Shown here in pieces: positions 37,168 to 49,500 of a stretch of 64,000 nucleotides of DNA. Made by a program: the position numbers and the translations under genes. Within the stretch, counting starts at the first letter, position 1. Each line of letters begins with the position of its first letter. Where the stretch lies: positions 62,001-126,000 of the forward strand of contig JACATO010001085.1 of assembly GCA_018389105.1 (NCBI GenBank). Reading direction: 5' to 3'. The notes under the pieces were generated by a model, which saw only the letters and a program-made list of their open reading frames with translations, made no database searches and was not told the origin of the DNA. This DNA comes from Nautilus pompilius. Taxonomy: Eukaryota; Mollusca; Cephalopoda; Nautilida; Nautilidae.

Positions 37168-37893
37168 CTCGAGAGTCTGTCCGTCTACGTATAGTCAGGG
37201 TTGGGGGGGGTGGTCTGACGTGGAAGGAGTCCTCAGTACTAGTTTAGTGTCAGACATCAAAGAATGAAAGAGACGACAGGTTATTGTTATATCAGACTGC
37301 AGAAACGGTTCTTCCCGTGATATTAACGGTGTCAAGGAGGCAGAGTCACAGAAATAAAGTAAAAACTTCTAATATATAAACAATACGCGCCATTTGTGAA
37401 TTTAAGTTTCGTTATATTTCTATTTGTTTATTAAAATGCGATTTTCTTCCTTGACATATTCGATCTTTATAAAAGGCAGGTTCGTGATAGTAAACGAGTT
37501 AAATGTGCATGCGATTTAAAGAGAATACACACTGAGCGGCTGATTTCTGAAAAATCTCCACATTAAAAGGGCCGGGGTGTACGCAGAAGGGTTAACGCAC
37601 GCGTCCCACTTCTTACCCCGGAGAGGCGGTTAGAACTGGACGACGACAAACACCCATTCTCAACGTTTCGCGATATACTAACTCTTCCATTATCCAATAA
37701 AATAGCAATACACTAATAAATAAATTAGTCCAGTTAATCTTTTAAAATGTATTTACTCGCTCTCTTGGCTTCATTTATTAGTTCCGTTAAAACGAGAAAT
37801 GTCAGGTTGACACGGACCGATAAAATTCGATCCCAGAATTCCGCTGGTGGTCGGGACTCGCGTGCTGCGGACTTCGGACTGTCAGGTTTGGAA
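37168..37893. promoter_or_regulatory. Divergent promoter interval between the small minus-strand gene and ACADM
   Basis: Locally CpG-rich (for example 37573-37640 and 37800-37890), with a CCAAT-containing stretch near 37693. It lies between two divergent start codons. No TATA box is obvious at a sensible distance from 37894. Promoter assignment is inference from position and composition. Confidence 0.4.
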
Positions 37894-37914
37894 ATGGCTT
37901 CGGTCGTCTCTCGG
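37894..37914 (+). CDS. ACADM: ACADM exon 1 (MASVVSR)
   Basis: ATG with an acceptable context (GAAATGG), seven codons, then donor GTAAAA in phase 0. It joins VLRGSK of exon 2, the same junction and phase as human, where exon 2 also begins VLR. The joined N-terminus is a convincing presequence. An alternative first exon at 38044-38220 competes. Confidence 0.7.
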
Positions 37915-40900
37915 GTAAAATAGGTTTGCCTTTGTTGAGAAAGTAATAGATGTATCGGTGTATCCTTGCTTCATCTAAAATAGACGCGGTAGTATTCCTA
38001 TTCTCACTAAGACTTCACTACTGCAATTAGGGAAGAAAAAAAAATGTCCTCCCCCAATCCAGCCGAAGTGTTTACACCGATCGCTGTAGTTAGACCAGGT
38101 ATTAATTACAGGCTAGTGACGGTGGGGAGCAGTAAAATGTTAACTACCTGGCCAGTAGCTGGCTCGTCTTGTCCGGCAATTGTAAATCTGTCTAACGTTT
38201 TGCACAGAAAACGGGAAAAAGTAAGTAAGGTGTGCGTTTGTTGTTCCTCTGTTTTCTGAAACACACAAAAAAACCGCTCACCTCACTACCGTCCTAACGC
38301 GGACACTAGTCTTCTAATGTCTTTCCGTTATGTTTAAGTGTTGCTTGTGTTTTTCTTAATACTGTATTCGATTTTTTTTAAAAAAAAAAACAAACACAAA
38401 AGTTAATCATTCTCGACTTTCTTACGGTTACAGGTTCTTCGAGGTAGTAAGCCCCTCAGATCTGTTGGCTTACGATACCTACTAACTGCCCCTTCTACCG
38501 CCTACCCTGTATCCAGAGGGATTTCGTTTGGTGAGAGCAACTTTTAACAAGTAGTGTCATAGGCTTATAAAAGCTAAGTTAGTTGCCGGGTGGTTGACTG
38601 TTTACTTGGTAAAAGAATAGGAGTCCAGGACACTTTGTTTTTAATGTATTTACATTATTCAAGGTCTCATCTCTCTCTCCCATCCCCTTGTTTTATTTTT
38701 GTTTTGGAATTCACGTTGTTTCCTATGTTGTAAAGAACTCCCATCTGGTTGCTGATGGATGGAGTACTTTTGACTTTGTTGAGGAGAAGCCCTGAGTAGC
38801 TGGCCATTGCACGATTGTTTTTCAGAGCTGGAGACCATTAGTTACGATTTCTCTGATTGTCGCCATCTGATCAAGAAGGGTGCTTTTATGAATAATTATC
38901 AAACAGAAATGTTATTAGGTTTTAGCTCTGTATATGTTTTCAGTGCATTTAAATTCACTATGAATAGGATTAAACAAAATTTTTAAAAATCTGAATAAGA
39001 ACTGAACGTTTTAAAGGGATCGTGTATCTGATCTGAATGTTAAAAAAAGTTTCTTTTTTAAAAAATGAGAATTCTTTTGGACAGCTGAATTTTAAATCTA
39101 ATTAATGCTTGTTATGTTGTGAGTCATCCATCTCTAAAACTAAATTAGGTAATCATTTTCTTTTAAATAGAATTAAGTGATGAACAAAAGGAGTACCAGC
39201 AATTATCCAGAAAGTTCGCAAGAGAAGAAATTCTTCCCAGATCTGCTGAGCATGACAAAACAGGAGAGGTAATTCTTCCCAAAAAATGTTGTATCGTTAG
39301 TGAAATTTTAAATCATTATATATGAGTGAGCATGCAGGGCTTTAGTAAAAATGATTTCTTTGATTTCATTCAAATACTTTAGATTCTTGTTAAACTACTA
39401 AGGAAGTAAATGCTCAAGTTTCAGCAGTTCGTTTGGAAATAATTTTCAATCTTGATTATAGCTAGAAATGTACATTACGTCTACTTGTTATTTTAAGAAA
39501 GTTATTATAGTTAGCAAACCATATTATTACTCAAAAAATAAAATTAGTTTACCTGTATACTTGATGGTGAAGGTAAAATAGTATAATTTCATCATTATAC
39601 ATGTTTTTTGTTGTTTTTTACCCCCTTTTTCTTCTGACTTTTGTATTTCAGTCTGGTCTGGAAATCATTTTTTGGAGACTAAATACCCCATATGATGGTT
39701 AAATTTACACCACTAGAGTAGCTAGACTGGGTTGAGGGTTAATCAACCTGTTTAAAATTTAAGCATTATTTTTGTGCACATGTATTATGTACAGACATTT
39801 TACTAGTTTAAGATTTTATTTCAGGTCATGAACTTGCGCACTTTAATTATAACTGTCATCTCAATTAGATCTTGAATTATTTTTAGAAAGACAAAAAGGG
39901 TGAGTACTTTTATTTTTTTGGTGAACTTAAGATATAGGTAGATTAGTCTGCCCAGAGCACCCACCCTGATCTTGTTTTTGTACCTGACTACCATGTTTAT
40001 TTCTCTAGGCTGATTGCATGCAATTAACATTTTTGGACATTAGGATTTTATGAGGCGACTGCTACAAAAATGGCTCCTAGCCTTATCTTAGAATTTTACC
40101 TTGCAATTCATCTCCAAAAACTTAAAATCAGTTTTTTCTAAATTCAAAAATGACTTTATCTCATTTAATATCACATTGTAGATATGTTGGGGGTTCATGA
40201 ATTAAATTTTTTAAAGTAAATTTAGGTGAAAAAAATGTATGCAGGTTTTGTACTTAACAATTAATTAATGTAATTTAAATAAATGAAGACTCCCTGTATT
40301 ATAATCGTAGAGTAGGGAAGTGAAACAAAGAATTTGTGGCAGCAAGTTGAACATACAAAACTGATGTAATAATATGCTTTATAGCCTTGCTAGCGTAATA
40401 AGATGCAATAGCTTGTGAGTATGAAAGTTTAAAAGACCTTCAGTGTCAATAAAAAACATTGAAAGGTTCTACTACTTAGAATTATCCATGTCATAAATTG
40501 TCATATTTTTATTTAAAAAGGAATAAATATACAAAAATTTGGATACATTTAAAATCTAACTAGACTGATTTAAACACCTGGGTCTGCCAATTTTATATGC
40601 TATGGTGGGAAATATATAGTGAAAATTTGAAAAATTGAGTTTAAATGGAGTGATTAAAGCACATTACATTGTTGCATGCAAATAAACAGCTTTTATATTA
40701 AGTAGTCAACAAATTGTTGATCATTTTAATTAGATATAAAAATACTTACATTTTGCATAATTAAATGCACCTTACTATTTATTTGCCAATTATATACATT
40801 TGAAATTGTAATAATTAATAAATACTAAGTAGGTTAATATTTCAAACATGCTAATAAGATGCTACTTGCAGTAGAAAACAATGTGACATTTCACTTTGTT

Positions 40901-43900
40901 TCAGAATCACCTGACAATGAAGAAAAGCGAAAGAAATTCAGAAAAGCATTCAGATCAACTACAATTCATGGATTGTTGATGAAAGAAGAAACAACACTGT
41001 TGGCACAAATTAATACAACATCAAAAAACTGCCAACTTTTGGATTTTGGACAACATCTCAAAAAGGCCATTTCTGATTCTGATAAATTACATATTTTGAA
41101 AATTGGGTGCAGACATCCACCAGTTTGTTTTCCCAGAAAACAAGAAGATGGTTGCAGCTGTTCAACCCACTGTGGGGTCAAGGAAAATTGTGGCTCATTT
41201 ATTTTCTCTCACTTAATGGTGCACTTTGTTTCTTTCATGTTCTTTTTATATTTGAATGCTATAACAAACAAATCAAAAATCTATTTCAGGAGCCTTTGAC
41301 ATGCTGGCAAAACACTAAATCTAAAATGGACAATCATACAAACAAATCACTTTTGCTTGGATCAACAACTGTTGCAACTGATAGTTTCCTACAAAAACTT
41401 TGAAAATCCTCAGAAAAATGTGATGAAGGATTACCTCAGCTCTGACTGTCCAGGTAGAGAAGAACTGCCAGGTCCTGTAGTCTATTATTGAACTACACTA
41501 TGACAGGGGAAGTCAAGAAAACTTCCTCAGTTTTACACAGTTTCAAGATGAATGTGATGATGCATTACTTAATAAACATATGAAAAGGTAGAAACAATAC
41601 CAAATACACTTCTTCAGAAGTGCAAAATGATATAATCGAGTGCATTGGAGAGATTGTCTTTGGCAAGATCATGAGGGATACAAGCTGCTGGTGTATTTGG
41701 GTTAATTACAGATGAAACTATACACATTAGTAACAAGGCTCAGCTTCTGGTGACTGTTAGAAGTCTTTGTTTACTTAAGAGTATTGATGTACTTGGGCAC
41801 ACATTTGAGCTATTTCAGTTAATTTAATAAACCACAAAAATAGGTATGAATAACTGTCAAAGTCAGGGAGGTAGAAAAATGAAGGGATGTGAGATTTTGA
41901 TTCAAAAGATTTTCCATTGTCATTCACATGCACTAAATTGTGTTAAAGCTTGTGAATTGCAAGGAAAAATAAATAAGATGGGATGATATGGGGTATTTCT
42001 TCGCAACTTCTCTAATGATAGTTTCTTCTCACATTGCTCATTGAGGAACTTTGTTCAAGCTTATGCAGAACAAAGATTAAAGATGTGCGTTGTAGAAGAT
42101 GAGTGGAGAGAATAGATTCACTTCAAAGGAGGTCTACGCAGCAGTAGTTGGTATTCTAGAGCAGATATCAGAGAGACCCTGTGACTGGCCATTGGTATGC
42201 TTCACAGTATGACTAACTTTAGTTCATCATGGCTGACCTTAACAAGACCTTTCACCATGAAACTTCAAAACAGAACAAATGATATAATGATTGCATGTAG
42301 AAATCAAACTAAGTCACTCTGTCAAACAAACTTAAGAGTAAACAAAATAGATGCATAAGGGGTGGTATTTGCAAGATTTGCAACTTGCTGCAGCAGTTGG
42401 TGTCAAACCAAAATTTCTGCAAGTAGCTTTGTCAGATTAACCAAAATAATGTGTAGACCCAGAAGAATATTACCAGAACACAGTTGTCTTGATAGAAATT
42501 CAAATATGATTTTATGGTGGACCCCCAAATAAATGCTGAAAGCCTTTTCAATCATGCCCTTTAACATGGCCTTAACTAGTTGGAAACACTAATTTATAGG
42601 GTTCTGCAAACTGCTTGACACTGATCTTTCACCTGCTGTTTCAACAGAATGTCTCTTGTGGGGAAATCAAGTGGAAAACCATGATGTACAGTTTCCACTA
42701 CCAGACTTGTTCTCTCTCTTGCCATTAAGTTGATGGTGATATTTTTTTCAAATATTTTGGCTACACTTTGTATTTGGGCAATGTGGTAAGTCACATCTTG
42801 TGAGGCTGAGCGATCAGTTTCTGTTCTTTGTAGACTGGAAACATATCTACATTCAACCATAGTACAGGAATGAACAAATGGATTGGCTCTGATGCAAATA
42901 CATTGTGATCAGGATATGGATCATGTTTAGATTTATTTTCCTGTAAACCTCTCAGAGAGGAGTGTTTTTATTTTGTTTGATTATTCTATTCTCTTATGAT
43001 GATGAAAATTGTTCTATCAAACTTTGTAATCTTGTTTCTCTTAGCTTTTAATAAAAACACATTTTGGAATTGAGTGTAATAGTTGCAGTAGAAATAGCCA
43101 TTGCATTTTGTCATGCATGCATGAGCTAGGTGGATAGTAGACTTCAGATGCTTTTTACCAACCTGGTTGATTTGAAATTCTTGCTATGCCTATGTATGTA
43201 TATACTTTCTTTTTTTTTTTTTATCTTTGGTAAACAAATAGTTAAAGAAAAAACCCAACAATACACATCATGCTATTTTTTTTTATGCTTGGAAAATTAT
43301 TACAACTGTCATGCAAGAGAGATTGCTGTTTTTTGTTATCTTATCTTCACTTGCCCTATAACTCATAGGTCGGTGGGCATCTCAAGAGGTGTGTCAAGGG
43401 CATTTTACAACCTGGCGGAGCTCATCTCTCTCCAGGTTGAGAGTCAAGGTGAATGTCAGTGTCCAGAGGAGGGTTGTACAGCCATTTTGGGCTTTTTGGC
43501 CCTCAGTAGCAGCTTGTACCTCTGACCCCACAGGGGATCAAACCTGCAACACACGGATTGACGAGCGAACTTGCTGTTGTTATCAAGACATCTGATAAAA
43601 CTCGGCACATAAATGACTCGTTAATAAAACTGATACATGTATATGTAATTAGTGCTAAGTGGGATCTAGCCTTAGATACTCTCAGATGATCACCTCCCTG
43701 ATAGAGCATTGTTCTTTTGACTGAAGAAGATAGATATTTTTTTGTGTTTGTTAAGAACTTTAATTATTTTGCAGTAAATGTTTTCTCTGACTTTTCAGTA
43801 TCCTTGGGAGATAATCAAAAAGGCACATCATTTGGGCTTGATAAACTCCCATATTCCAGTGGATTGTGGTATGTTAATATATTTTCCAGTTTTTGTAGCT

Positions 43901-46530
43901 GTACAGTAAGTGAGAAACCTAATCTTTTTTTTTTTTTTTTGCTTTTTTCCATTAGTAATTACTAAATGTACTGCACTATCAAAATTATGTGTTATGTATC
44001 TAAAGAACTACTGTTTTTGTTTTTATTAGGTAGCAGATTTAGTATTGGAGCCTTGAGAAATCAGTAGTGTTTCTTTTTTTAAAATCATTTTAGTCATATA
44101 CAGTGTTTTCACACTTAGATTAATCTCCCATAGACACTGTCAGGATAAATACTTACTTGGGTGTACTCTTCAAAAGGGTTCAGCTAACCACAAACCTGTT
44201 TATTGCTTAACTAGAGATAGGTGAGAGTAATAATTAGTATAACATGGTAATGTGCAGTTGGATGATTTTGAAAAAAATTGGCCATATTTTTTGATTCATT
44301 GAAGTCATAAGTAAGAGATACTGTTATTACATATAATTGCCTGTCTGACTTTTTACTCATAAACAAAAATAACCAGTTACATTAGATTAAAACAAATGAT
44401 TCATTTATAATTTCAGTTTAGAAAGAGAAGGTAGACTTGTATTATTAATCCTTATATATTTTATGGGTGTTCAAATAAAATCCAGCTGAAAAAGAATTGC
44501 AGTGATGGTATTCATCTGGGTTTCATTTGAACATCACTTATATAATTTTAAAATTAAATTAAATCAATTACTTTGTTGCTTACAGTCCATGCAGTAAAGA
44601 AAGCCCTTTTTCAATATTTGATGGAGAGGTGGCATAGAGCGCACCCCCTCCCTCGTTATCCACAAATTTGCAATTTGCGAATCCAAGAACTCACAGGGTC
44701 AATCCAAAGCACCAGCAATACCCTTACAAACATTTGGAGATGCTTTATGAATGTTCTATAAGCATCTCTGAGCCTCTTATGCCCCTCCGCGAAAAGATGT
44801 ACGTACATACGCATGGCGTCTTTCCTCTGCCTCGTGACCCAGTGAGCATCCACACCACTTTGTCTCATCCCAGTTTTTTTTTTTTTTACATTATTTTTTC
44901 AGCCTTCACAAGATGAATCTGTATGTTGTCAGACATCTTGTGCAACTCAGATTGATAAGGTTTGATTTGTTCTGTCTATTCCCAACATGTAGCAGTACCA
45001 TACGTTTACTGGGTATTCAGTCTGGCAAAACCCCATTTATGCACCCCACTGCGTGCATGCACACAGTTTTCATTATAATTAGAAATAAAATAATAGTCAT
45101 TTGTCAATACCTTAAACTTAAATAATATTATACACTAGCATAGAATGTGAAACTTTTACATATTCACATAATTATGACTCTGTTGTCAACTTTTGTTGCC
45201 ACCACTCTTCTGGTGGTGTCTGAGGTGTTTTCCCTGATTGCCCACCTTTGCTATGCATCTGTGGCTATTGATTCTGGCAGAGTTTCCAGCCCACAAAATC
45301 TTTGATATGCACGTTTACAGGATTACTTAGGATCAGTACCCACTTCCTGTAAATGTGTGTGTGCTTAATGTTCCACTTAAAGCAGTTCTCTTCACTGATG
45401 GGTTCATCAGAATAATTGTTCTTCCAAAATGCTTGCCCCAGACTGACAGCAATACAGCTCTATATAAAGTTTCCACTAACATGCTGCACATTTCAAACAG
45501 GAAGTTAGCTCTTCAGTCTCCAGAAAATGTTTACAAGTTTGATTAATTAATATTTTCTAATTAACAGTATTATTTTAATTTTTTCCCATAGATGTTCAAA
45601 TTTATAGCCTGCCACTGACACTAATCACTAAAAAGAACATTAAGTTATTATAATTATCAAACCCATGAACTATTTAAACTGGAATTGGATAGGAATAGGA
45701 AAATGGTATTGTGTAGTAAGTGATGAGATGTATAACTGAAATGAGACTGTAATTTGATGAATGATACTGCATGAACATAAGTTGAAAACTTAATATTTTA
45801 TTTTTTTAATAAATACTCTAATTTTTTAAAAAATATATATTAGCATAATTCTTATATTAACTGACCAAATTATATAGTTCATATAAAAAATGAATTTAAT
45901 AAGGATAAAGAAAACTGGCCAACAATTATACCAAGAATCCAATTCTCTAAAAATCTAAATGTAATTTGAAGGATGTGACCCAAATCCCATCTGGCAGAGA
46001 AATGAAGGACCACTCCAAGTGATCTAAAGCTTTTTTCTCATTGATACTGATGATAGACATCAGACAAGCCAAACAAGTTGACAGCATTGCAGAACAAATA
46101 TTTATTTATTTTATCTTTAATTAATTTATAATCAAAAGGTTGATGGTATTAATTCATCTCAATTCAATTGAATTGTTTTTGTTACCAGGAGGGCTAGGAT
46201 TAGGAATCTTAGATGCTTGTATCATCACTGAAGAATTGGCGTATGCTTGCACAGGTATACAGACAGCCATCGAGGCTAATTCATTGGGGGTAATGTTGAT
46301 TTATTCTTATTCGTATTATTTTTTTATTTGCTTGTTTATTCACATCAGTGATCATTTAAAAAAAAATAATTTCTGAAGAACTTTCATTTCCTTGGTCTCC
46401 AAAATGTTTTCTTTTACTCTTCATGATGGAAATACATTTTATTATAGTTGAGATAATCTTCTATATAAAGTTGCCCATATTCCTGGATTGTCAAAAATGT
46501 GTTGTTAATTTTTTACAACTAACAGAAATA

Positions 46531-46564
<34 letters not shown>

Positions 46565-49500
46565 CTAACCAAATTTAGGTTTCACATTTTTTTGTTGTTG
46601 TTGATAATTTATCATTTAGTAAATGCATTTATTTTGTTATAATTTCAAAAATAGTGAGAGTATACATTATTGTGGTGATGCCTGATGGGGTCTGCGACTC
46701 TGCTGGTTGTTGTTGTTGTTGAGCAGCTCTACAGAGGGTTTCTTTCTGGGGGGGTGGGGTTAATGGTTGAGGGGGCCGGGTTTTGAGACGTCTGGAAGGT
46801 CGGACGCGGAGCTCCATTTCTCCCATATTCTCAGCACGCCCAGCAGGTCCGTCTGCTCAAGAGGCGGACGGTGGATGCAGGGGCAGTCATAGACCATGTG
46901 TTCCGCCGTCTCCTCTCCCATTCCACATTTTCGGCATATGATGTCGACGGCTCGCCCGATCTTATGCAGCCAGTACTTGAGCTCCGGATGATGTCCGCTC
47001 CTCAATCGGCACATCGTCATCTGCTCCTTCCTCGACAGCATGCGTCTGCTCGGCGGTCGAGTTTCACTCTGCGTTCACCATATACTCTGCGGAGCCTCTC
47101 GTGGGTGATGGGGTTCCCTCTCGTGGCTCGTCTTATTGCTGCCTTTGCAGAGTCATAGTAGTGGTCATTTCCATCTTGGCTGGCTGCTGCACCTTCCCTG
47201 GCTTGCTCGTCCACCATTTCGTTACCAACTATCCCGCAGTGGCTTGGGCACCAGGTAAAGGTTATCTGGCACCCGCTGTCACCGAGGGTAGAGAAAAGGG
47301 TCAGGATCATTTTCTCGTCTGCGTTCTTCAATGGGTTGGCTGGTTGAAGGTCTTTGATGCGAAGCAGGACACATTGGCTGTCGCTGACTATACGGGCTTT
47401 CCGAGGGGTCTCTTCTGCCTGCAAGATTTGCAACGCCTTTTTGATCGCCTTCATCTCAGCCTGATAGGACAAGCACCATTTGCCGGTCGGGATAGCATAG
47501 GAACGGTGGATCGCTTGGGTGGCCAGTGGTGACGATGATGCCCCCGCCGCCTGTAGTGTTTACCGTTCGTCGCCGAACCATCGGTGTAGATAGTAAGGTC
47601 GAATGAGCTCCAGTCCTCCGTCAGTCGCTGCATCGCCCTTGCTCTGTCTTTCTCCGCCTCGCCCATCTTTGTACCTTCACCTCGAAGACGTGGTTTCCAG
47701 TCCGCATCCAGGGTGGCAGGAGATCAGGAGCCTTCTCTGGCTATGTTGATCCGAAGATGGACCTCCATGTGTTGCCAGCCTTCACTCACCAACTTTGCTT
47801 CTTCATCCGTTGCCGGACCTCGGTCAATGCTGTTTTTCGTCTGGGGTTGGTTTCGGCCATTCGGAGGGACTTCTCCATGGTTATCGTGCTGAGCTGGGAG
47901 GCCCTGGTAGCAACGGTCGGGAGGTTTGCTTCTGCCAGGATCGATTCAACAGGGGTCGTTTTGACTTGTCCCGTGATCGCGCAGCCTGAGTACCTCTGGC
48001 AGGATTCTAACTTCTCCATTGTTGACGCTGATACCCACAGTAGCCATGCCGCCGCTGCATACTTGACGGTCGACCTACCAGTGGCGATGTAGGTGGACCG
48101 CAGGGTGGTCTTCTCGTATCCCCAATCAGTTGACGCCAAGCACCGTAATGCTCCAGCCTGTTGCTTCATCTTGCTGCCGACAATTGATGCATACAGGCCA
48201 AAGGTGAGCTGTCGATCGTACGTCACTCCCAGGAACTTCAGGTTTGGGTTGTACTTGATCTGTTGCCCGTTAAGGTGTAGGGTAGGGCGCCAACTAGCTT
48301 CGTGTGTGTTGGTGCTGAAGAAGGAGCATTCAGACTTTTGGGTCGATAGTTCCATCTTCCACTTGGTGCTCCTGTTCGTCATGCCGTCGAGGACCTTCTG
48401 CAGCTTCACCTCAGCACTCCTCAGGTCAGCATCCTGTACCCATACTGCAACGTCATCGGTGAAGAGGCTGACTTGGGGGGCTTCTATCGTTGTTGCGAGG
48501 TCGTCAATGTAGAAAAGAAACAGGAGCGGCGACAGGACCGACCCCTGTGGGACGCCTTGCTTGAATGTAACCTTCTTGCTCTTCACTCCATCAAACGTCA
48601 CCCAGTAGAGCCAATTCGACAACCATGCTTGGACTCATCTGACCATGTGACTTGGGATGCCCTTTTGGGACATCTTCATCAACAGGGCATCTCTCCACAC
48701 TTTGTCGTAACCTCTCGAGTAGTCGATCAGCACCACCAGGGTCTGCTGCATTGGGGAGTGTTGGAAGCCATCACTTATCGATTGGGACATTCTGAGCAGT
48801 TGGTCCTCGGTACTACGGCCGTGGCGAAACCCCGCTTGGTTCTCTGTCAGGAGCTGTTTTGCTTCGGTGAGATATCTGAGCCGGTTGGTGACAAGTCGCT
48901 CCATCGTTTTGCCTATTGTCGACGTTAGAGAGATTGGGCGATAGCTCTCCAGTTTTTGTAGGTCCTTCCCCCCCACCTTTCGGCACCGGTCGAATATCCA
49001 CAACTCTCCATTCTTGGGGGACTTTGGTGTTTGACCACGACTTGTTGAAGATCACCAAGAGCGTGGAAACTGCTACCGGACCTAAGTGGTGTAGGAGTCT
49101 CGGGTGGATGCCCCGTTCTTCAGATGGGTGAATTGAGAGCCTGGCAATGACATCTTGCTTGCAGACCTCACTTCCTGGGAGTTTCCCAGCTGAAGGGAGT
49201 GTTGGTAGTAGCAGCACATCTCATTAACAGTGACACCAACATGACTCATCATCTTTGGCATCTCTAGATTTGCATAGAGTTTTAGTTAGCCCCCTTTTTG
49301 GAGGAAGTTGTTCAGGACTAGAGCCTACCTTTTGCAAAGATTTACTGGAATGATCTGTTATGTTTTGAAAATGTAAATTCATTGAGATTTAAGTTCTCTT
49401 ATGAAGTTCTATATAAGTATGATCATGCAAGAAGTTATTTAAAGCATTTAAAATGGTAATACTTCTACGTTCCAAATGATTAAAACTTAAGTATATTTGA

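Noticed and set aside
36895-37247. Plus-strand frames opposite the small minus-strand gene
   Set aside because: Composition and the homopolymer join favour the minus strand; the plus frames have poly-Ser and no plausible context.
38044-38259. Independent short gene at 38044
   Set aside because: The frame ends soon after a strong donor at 38221 and fits ACADM exon 2 in phase, so it is better treated as a possible alternative first exon.
47101-48928. Plus-strand open frames across the retrotransposon
   Set aside because: Shadows of the GC-rich minus-strand reverse transcriptase and RNase H coding sequence.
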